Shown piece by piece: positions 58,785 to 64,000 of a stretch of DNA of 64,000 nt. Each line of letters begins with the position of its first letter. Position 1 is the stretch's first letter. Under the pieces are notes generated by a model. That model was not told the origin of the DNA, did no database searches, and saw nothing but the letters and a program-made list of their open reading frames with translations. The translations under genes and the position numbers were made by a program. Origin of the DNA: Anaerolineae bacterium (GTDB lineage: Bacteria > Chloroflexota > Anaerolineae > Aggregatilineales > Phototrophicaceae); assembly GCA_022826865.1 (NCBI GenBank), contig JAJDUC010000037.1:62001-126000 (forward strand), in the 5' to 3' direction.

Positions 58785-60515
58785 TCAAGCGGAAACAGTT
58801 TTCGACGCCGGTTCAGCCGGCCGAATATCAAGGAGTTGCATCTGCAGATTGCGTCGGCCGTTCCACTCGTTCATTTCCACAGTGTAGGCGGCGTCAATCT
58901 TCTGTGGCATCCGCTTTGCCCAGTCGCCCAAGCCGAAGCCGATGGCGCCCAGGCGCGCGCCATTTTCGCCGGCAAGTCGCAAGCGCAAATGTTTGCCTTC
59001 AGCGCCAACGCGGCGGCATTGCGACACCGTTAAGCTGCGGGACAGAAAAACCGGCGCCGGGTTTTCCTGCCCCGTCGGTTCAAGCCGGTCGATTTCCGCC
59101 AGGAAGCTCTTGTTCAGGGCGTCCAGCGGGATTTCCAGATCGATCGGCAGTTTCGGCGCCAGGTTTCGCCCTTCGATGGCAGCCCGCGCCAATTGCTGTA
59201 GCGCCTGCCTCAGGGCATCCAGGTTGCTGTTGCGCACGGTGAAGCCGGCCGCGGTCGCATGTCCGCCATGGCGCAATAGTAAATCGGCACAGGTATCGAG
59301 CGCGTCGGTAATATTGAATTCCGGAATGCTCCGACAGGAGGCGCGGCTTTCTTCCTCGCCTTTCACCAAGACTACGGCCGGACGATAATACTCCTCGGTC
59401 AGCCGGCCGGCAACCAGCCCGGCAATGCCGGACAGCACATTCTCGTCGCCGGCGAAAATCAGCGAGACATCGCCGGCCTCCACCACTTGCTCGCCGATAG
59501 CCGCCTGAGTCTGTCGCGTTAGCTGTTGACGCCGGGAATTCAACGCTTGCAATTCGGCCGCCCGCGGCATCGCTTCCTCAAGCGTTTCAGCGGCAAGCAG
59601 TTCGTATGCGACCATTGCCGAGCCCAGGCGGCCGGCCGCGTTGATGCGCGGTCCCAAGCCGAAGCCGATATGGCTGGCTTTGATGCCCCCGGGGCGCAGG
59701 CCGGCAACCTGCGTCAGAGCGGCGATACCGGGCCGCCTCATTTCATTGATGGTATCGAGCCCGTGTCGCAGGAAACGGCGATTCAAGCTGACGTTGAGCG
59801 GCATGACATCAGCGACCGTTCCCAGCGCTACCAAGTCAAGCAAGTCGGACAGGCCCAGGCCGGCCGGGTATTTAGCCCGGTCGCTTTCCCAGCGCTGTCG
59901 GAGCAGGGCTTGCGCAAGCATGAAAGCGACGCCGACGCCGGCCATGCGCGCTTCGCCCGCGCAATCTTCTTGTTGCGGATTGATGACCGCCAGCGCTGGC
60001 GGCCGCTCAGGACCGACCGAATGGTGATCGGTCACAATGATGTCAAGCCCGGCGCGTATCCCGTCGGCGATTTCTTGCACCGAGCGGATTCCGCAATCGA
60101 CGGTGATGACGAGTTTGATGCCCTGCTTCGCCAGCGCCCTTAGCGCCGGCGAATTAAGCCCGTATCCCTCGTCCGCGCGGTCGGGGATATATGGACGGGC
60201 ATCCGCGCCCAACAACTTCAACACTTGCATCATTAGCGCGGTCGAGCAGACGCCGTCGGCGTCAAAGTCGCCGTAGACGGCCATAGGCTCGCCCGCCTCA
60301 ATGCCGGCGGAAATCCTCGCCACCGCAAGCTCCATATCTTTCATTTCAAGAGGATCTTCGGGCAGTGACGTGGCGCTGAGGTAGGTCTCCGCCTGCGTGG
60401 GATCTTCCACGCCGCGATTATAGAGCAGTTGCGCCATGATGCGGCTGAAGCCCCGGTAGCGCCGCAAGTGCTCGGCCGGCGCCGCCGGCCTAAGCGCCCA
60501 CTCCTTTTGCATCAT
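58785..60515 (-). CDS. recJ: Single-stranded-DNA-specific exonuclease RecJ
   Basis: 576 residues. DHH-family motifs: AVYGDFDADGVCSTALMM (motif I), TVDCGIRSVQE (II) and IIVTDHHSVGPERPPAL (DHH, motif III), with the DHHA1 domain containing CRSIPEFNITDALDTCADLLLRHGGHATAAGF. The C-terminal OB domain is present. It degrades 5'-ended ssDNA in recombination and mismatch repair. The product starts MMQKEWALRP, and the gene diverges from fmt. Confidence 0.96.
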   Translation of the reverse strand: MMQKEWALRPAAPAEHLRRYRGFSRIMAQLLYNRGVEDPTQAETYLSATSLPEDPLEMKDMELAVARISAGIEAGEPMAVYGDFDADGVCSTALMMQVLKLLGADARPYIPDRADEGYGLNSPALRALAKQGIKLVITVDCGIRSVQEIADGIRAGLDIIVTDHHSVGPERPPALAVINPQQEDCAGEARMAGVGVAFMLAQALLRQRWESDRAKYPAGLGLSDLLDLVALGTVADVMPLNVSLNRRFLRHGLDTINEMRRPGIAALTQVAGLRPGGIKASHIGFGLGPRINAAGRLGSAMVAYELLAAETLEEAMPRAAELQALNSRRQQLTRQTQAAIGEQVVEAGDVSLIFAGDENVLSGIAGLVAGRLTEEYYRPAVVLVKGEEESRASCRSIPEFNITDALDTCADLLLRHGGHATAAGFTVRNSNLDALRQALQQLARAAIEGRNLAPKLPIDLEIPLDALNKSFLAEIDRLEPTGQENPAPVFLSRSLTVSQCRRVGAEGKHLRLRLAGENGARLGAIGFGLGDWAKRMPQKIDAAYTVEMNEWNGRRNLQMQLLDIRPAEPASKTVSA

Positions 60516-60580
60516 AGACTGCGCTCGAATAATTCCCTAGAATGACGCATCGATACTACCAGTTCGCATCAAGGCCTTCT

Positions 60581-61528
60581 ATGGCAAAGATTGTGTTTAT
60601 GGGCACACCGGACTTCGCCGTGCCCAGTTTGACAGCGCTGATGGCGGCGCAGGACCTGGCCGCCGTCGTTACGCAACCCGATCGCCCAGCCGGACGCAAG
60701 CAGCGGCTGCGGCAATCCCCGGTCAAACGCTTGGCGCAGTCGGCCGGCATAACAGTATTGCAGCCGCTTCGAATGCGAGATCCGGCCGCGCTGTCGGCGC
60801 TCGCGGCTTTCCAGGCGGACCTGCATGTCATCGTCGCATACGGGCAGATTCTCCCGCAGGCGATCTTGGATCTGCCAAGATACGGAACCGTCAATGTGCA
60901 TGCTTCACTTCTGCCGCGCTGGCGCGGCGCCGCGCCCATCCAGGCGGCAATTCGCGCGGGCGACCGCCAAAGCGGCGCGACCATCATGCTGCTTGACGCC
61001 GGCTTGGATACGGGACCGATCCTGGAGAAACGCGGCTTGGAGCTATCGCCGGGCGAGACAGGCCAAAGCTTGCACGACAAATTGGCGCTGCTGGGGGCAG
61101 AGCTGCTGGTCGAGACTTTGCCGCGCTACCTCTCCGGCGAGTTGGCGCCGCAGCCGCAAGACGCGTCGCTGGCGACTTATGCGCCGCAGATCCGCAAAGC
61201 GGAAGGCGAAATCGATTGGTCTTTGCCAGCGAATTTGATCGACCGGCAGGTGCGCGCCTTCACGCCTTGGCCAGGATCTTATACGCATTGGCGGGCAGCG
61301 GCGCTGAAGATAATCGCCGGGCGCGCGGGGGAAGGCGAGGCGAAAGCGGGGCAGGTGCTTGAGCGCGATGGCGCAATCGCCATTGGCGCCGGAGACGGGC
61401 TGTATTTTCCGTCCATTCTGCAGCTGGCGGGCCGGAAGCGGCTGTCGGCTGCTGACTTTGTCAATGGCCACGCCGATTTCATTGGAGCGATCCTGGGCGA
61501 TGATCCACCCAAAGACCCAGCGCATTGA
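60581..61528 (+). CDS. fmt: Methionyl-tRNA formyltransferase
   Basis: 315 residues from ATG 60581 (AAGG upstream), matching the family length; the longer ORF adds 13 residues without a ribosome site. Landmarks: IVFMGTPDFAVPSLTAL, the loop region QPDRPAGRKQRLRQSPVK, the catalytic stretch VNVHASLLPRWRGAAPIQAAI, and LDTGPIL. The C-terminal domain (DRQVRAFTPWPGSYTHW) binds tRNA. It formylates initiator Met-tRNA using 10-formyl-THF. Confidence 0.97.
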   Translation: MAKIVFMGTPDFAVPSLTALMAAQDLAAVVTQPDRPAGRKQRLRQSPVKRLAQSAGITVLQPLRMRDPAALSALAAFQADLHVIVAYGQILPQAILDLPRYGTVNVHASLLPRWRGAAPIQAAIRAGDRQSGATIMLLDAGLDTGPILEKRGLELSPGETGQSLHDKLALLGAELLVETLPRYLSGELAPQPQDASLATYAPQIRKAEGEIDWSLPANLIDRQVRAFTPWPGSYTHWRAAALKIIAGRAGEGEAKAGQVLERDGAIAIGAGDGLYFPSILQLAGRKRLSAADFVNGHADFIGAILGDDPPKDPAH

Positions 61529-61596
61529 CCGCGGTCATATCCGAGCGCGGCTTTATCCTGAATTGCTGCTGCCGCGGCTCTAGCTTGGATCCCGCG

Positions 61597-62955
61597 ATGA
61601 AGACGACGCCATTCCAATTGGACAGCCACCCCTTCTTGCATCGTCCCAACAGAACGATTCTTTATCTGTCGCTGCCTATTCTGTTTTCTTTGATCGCGGA
61701 GCCCGTTACCGGGTTGGTCGACACCGGCTTCGTCGCGCGCTTGGGCGCTGTGCCCCTGGCGGCGCTCGGCGTCGGCACGAGCGCCTTAACATCGATTTTC
61801 TGGATATTCGGTTTCCTTGGCATCGCCACGCAAACAGAAGTGGCGCAGATATCCGGTCGCGGCGATGCGAGCGCCTTGAGCAAAACCGTGAGTTTGGCTC
61901 TGGTCCTCGGTGTGATCGCCAGCCTGATTATGAGCGGCTTGCTGCTGCCCGGCGCCGCCCTCGCTTCGGCGGCGCTGGGCGCCGACGGCGAAGTATTGCG
62001 CTTGGCCACGGAGTATATGCGGCTGCGCCTGCTGGGCGCGCCGGCGGTGATAATCGTGGTTGTGGGTTTCGGCGCGCTGCGCGGCCTGCAGGATATGCGC
62101 ACGCCGCTTTGGATCGCGCTGGGAATCAATCTGTCCAACATCATACTCGATTATGCGCTGATCTTCGGTTGGGCGTTCATACCGGCGCTCGGGGTGGCCG
62201 GCGCCGCGCTCGCCAGCACGCTGAGCCAATGGCTGGGCGCTATCTGGATGCTCTGGGAGGTCCATCGGCGGCTGGGTTTAACCGGCGCAATTCATCTGCG
62301 CGAGGGACTTGGATTGCTGCGCGTCGGGCGGGATCTGCTTCTGCGCACCGGTTCTTTGACGCTTTTCACCTTGATGGCCACGCGCGTGGCCACGCAAATG
62401 GGCCCTGAGGCCGGCGCGGCGCACCAGGTCATTCGTCAGGTTTGGTTTTTCTCTGCGCTCTTGCTTGATTCCTTTTCGAATACGGCGCAGAGTCTGGTGG
62501 GCTATTTTTACGGTTCCGGCCGCGTCGCTTACGCCAGGCGCGTAGCGAATTCGACAACAAAATGGAGCCTGGCGACCGGTTTTGTAGTGCTTGCCGCTAT
62601 GCTGCTGTCGGCTAACCTCGTGAAGTCCAGCCTTGTGCCGCCCGAAGCCGCCGGGCTGTTTCTCCACTCCTGGATCATCTTTGCTCTGTCGCAGCCGGTG
62701 AGCGCGCTCGCCTTCATCACCGACGGGATTCATTGGGGCGCGAGCGATTATCGTTACTTGCGCAATGGCATGATCCTGGCAACTGCCGTCGGCGTCGCCG
62801 GCCTGTATGCCGTCGCGCTTGATCGCTCGTCTTTGCTGAGCCATGTCTGGCTGGTGACATTGCTCTGGGTTTCCCTACGCGCCTTATGGGGTGTGTTGCG
62901 CCTGTTTCCGCGGGTCGGCCGCGGCCCGCTCGGCGCCTCGTCCGACTCAAGCTAG
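61597..62955 (+). CDS. MATE family efflux transporter
   Basis: 452 residues and 12 helices in two halves. The first half has SLPILFSLIAEPVTGLVDTGFVARLGAVPLAALGV, the DinF-like MATE opening, and FGALRGLQDMRTPLWIALGIN is the conserved half-repeat element. It exports cationic compounds by Na+ or H+ antiport. The ATG at 61597 gives standard length; a TTG at 61525 overlapping the fmt stop is possible. It is probably in one transcript with fmt. Confidence 0.93.
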   Translation: MKTTPFQLDSHPFLHRPNRTILYLSLPILFSLIAEPVTGLVDTGFVARLGAVPLAALGVGTSALTSIFWIFGFLGIATQTEVAQISGRGDASALSKTVSLALVLGVIASLIMSGLLLPGAALASAALGADGEVLRLATEYMRLRLLGAPAVIIVVVGFGALRGLQDMRTPLWIALGINLSNIILDYALIFGWAFIPALGVAGAALASTLSQWLGAIWMLWEVHRRLGLTGAIHLREGLGLLRVGRDLLLRTGSLTLFTLMATRVATQMGPEAGAAHQVIRQVWFFSALLLDSFSNTAQSLVGYFYGSGRVAYARRVANSTTKWSLATGFVVLAAMLLSANLVKSSLVPPEAAGLFLHSWIIFALSQPVSALAFITDGIHWGASDYRYLRNGMILATAVGVAGLYAVALDRSSLLSHVWLVTLLWVSLRALWGVLRLFPRVGRGPLGASSDSS

Positions 62956-63084
62956 AGGCTTGCCGAGCGCCGCGCCAGCCGCAACTTGAGCGCAGCGCTC
63001 ACGTATAAAGAAATAAATCCAAAGGAAAAGAACCTTGCAGATCTGCGAGAATTCTGCGAATGCGCGAAGGGAGAACCAAGCGTG

Positions 63085-63330
63085 ATGAGTATTAATGTCA
63101 AGAAGCGGCTCTACCGTTCTACCGAGGATCAGACTATCGCAGGTGTCTGTGGCGGCATCGCCGATTACCTTGGCGTTGACCCGACCCTGGTCCGTATATT
63201 GTGGGTCATATTTTCCATGGCGGGCGGACCGGGCGTGATTCTCTATATCATCATGGCGATGATTGTGCCGGAAGAGCCGGAATACGTGCAGGCCACGACC
63301 GAGAAAGCCAAGAACGACGATTCCGAATGA
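63085..63330 (+). CDS. PspC-domain protein
   Basis: 81 residues. RLYRSTEDQTIAGVCGGIADYLGVDPTLVRILWVIFSMAG is the PspC domain, with one long membrane helix following (GVILYIIMAMIVPEEP). Small PspC proteins sit in the inner membrane and are linked with envelope-stress signalling. ATG 63085 or GTG 63082, both after AAGGGAGAA; the longer upstream frame is not PspC-like. Confidence 0.92.
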   Translation: MSINVKKRLYRSTEDQTIAGVCGGIADYLGVDPTLVRILWVIFSMAGGPGVILYIIMAMIVPEEPEYVQATTEKAKNDDSE

Positions 63331-63410
63331 TTCCTGGCGTGTATTGCGAATTGGGGCGCGGATCATTTCAACAGCGCGCCCGATTTGTCCAATCCCTGCC
63401 GGCGGCCGAT

Positions 63411-64000
63411 TCACAGCAAGTCGCTGATCGCCTCGCGTTCTGAAATCAGTTCCGCCTCGGACGCTCGGATCTTCTTCAAGGCATAATCACTCAGTTCCAG
63501 ACCCTCGACAATTTGGATGCAGCCTTGGTCGTCCGCGCGCATGGGGAAAGAAAAGATCAGCCCGTCGGCGACGTCATAGGGGTTGCCGTCGCTTGGAATG
63601 GCGACGCTGAACCAGTCGCCCGCCGCTGTCGGCTTGGTCAGGCTGCGCATGCTGTCGAGCGCGGCATTGGCGGCGCTGGCAGCCGAGCTCTTCCCGCGGG
63701 TATTGATGACGGCGGCCCCTCGCTCCTGCACGATCGACATGTAATCCTGTTCCAGCCAATCGCGGTCGCCGATGACCGCCTCGGCCGCGGCGCCCCCGAT
63801 CGAAGCATGTTCAAAGTTTGGGAATTGGGTGGAGCTGTGGTTGCCCCAAATCGCAAGCCTGCTCACCGCGCTGACCGGCACGCCCGCCTTGAGCGCCAGC
63901 TGTGATTTGGCGCGGTTCTCGTCAAGTCGCGTCATGGCAAACCAGCGCTCAGCCGGGATATCCGGCGCATTCGCTTTGGCGACGAGGCAGTTTGAATTGC
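63411..64000 (-). CDS. mdh: Malate dehydrogenase, C-terminal part (5' end beyond window)
   Basis: The visible 196 codons start with NCLVAKANAPDIPAERWFAMTRLDENRAKSQLA, which contains the substrate-binding Arg and the Asp of the Asp-His relay. The catalytic His lies in LAIWGNHSSTQFPNF. This matches the cytosolic-type NAD-dependent MDH subgroup, with a C-terminus ending AELISEREAISDLL. It interconverts malate and oxaloacetate. It converges on the PspC gene. Confidence 0.93.
   Translation of the reverse strand, partial: NSNCLVAKANAPDIPAERWFAMTRLDENRAKSQLALKAGVPVSAVSRLAIWGNHSSTQFPNFEHASIGGAAAEAVIGDRDWLEQDYMSIVQERGAAVINTRGKSSAASAANAALDSMRSLTKPTAAGDWFSVAIPSDGNPYDVADGLIFSFPMRADDQGCIQIVEGLELSDYALKKIRASEAELISEREAISDLL

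Overview
The window is about 64 kb of GC-rich bacterial chromosome. It is densely coding on both strands and carries one tRNA gene, one small non-autonomous transposable element (MITE) and no CRISPR array, prophage or rRNA. The mix of genes suggests a heterotrophic member of the Chloroflexota (Anaerolineae/Caldilineae-like): an ABC sugar importer with a sulfatase, an mreBCD-mrdA-minCDE-rodA shape and division block, a LysM lipoprotein with Pro/Thr-rich linkers, DUF1385, PspC and B3/4 proteins, and gltX beside tRNA-Gln. No marker in the window fixes the phylum, so this is an inference.

Layout. 1-6.4 kb (minus strand): an operon-like cluster running solute-binding protein, two permeases, sulfatase, a probable beta-propeller protein and a phytanoyl-CoA-dioxygenase-like enzyme; it looks like uptake and desulfation of a sulfated carbohydrate. 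6.7-20 kb: catabolic and transport genes (sugar isomerase, SDR, amidase, lactate permease, DegT and class I aminotransferases, ThDP enzyme, TauE exporter, methyltransferase, B3/4 protein, MFS and CrcB). 20-22.5 kb: envelope genes (uppP, a LysM lipoprotein behind a structured leader) and rplS behind a possible attenuator. 22.6-26.5 kb: an AlbA/Schlafen-type regulator facing a polytopic membrane protein across a palindromic operator-like region, then a small membrane protein. 26.5-38.1 kb (minus strand): mreB, mreC, mreD, mrdA, an unknown polytopic protein, minC, minD, minE, rodA, gltX and tRNA-Gln(CUG); a MITE with a perfect 10-bp target duplication lies between minE and rodA. 38.2-45.7 kb (plus strand): tilS, a response regulator whose phospho-acceptor Asp is Glu, a Clp-type double AAA+ ATPase with a degenerate first ATPase domain, a phosphohexomutase and a methyltransferase. 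45.7-50 kb: small membrane and secreted proteins and a clan GH-A glycosidase-like protein. 50-64 kb: histidine kinase, ROK kinase, mutS, sulfotransferase, GT-C-like protein, DUF1385, recJ, fmt, a MATE transporter, a PspC protein and the end of a malate dehydrogenase gene.

The minus-strand block from 38 to 28 kb unites elongation (MreBCD, PBP2, RodA) and septum placement (MinCDE). The plus-strand block from 7.6 to 12.8 kb reads as a solute degradation and uptake operon. The most unusual items are the D-to-E response regulator, the Clp ATPase with a dead first domain, the leader RNA of the LysM gene, the GTCAT-type operator at 24.1 kb, the MITE, and the unassigned membrane protein embedded in the shape/division cluster.
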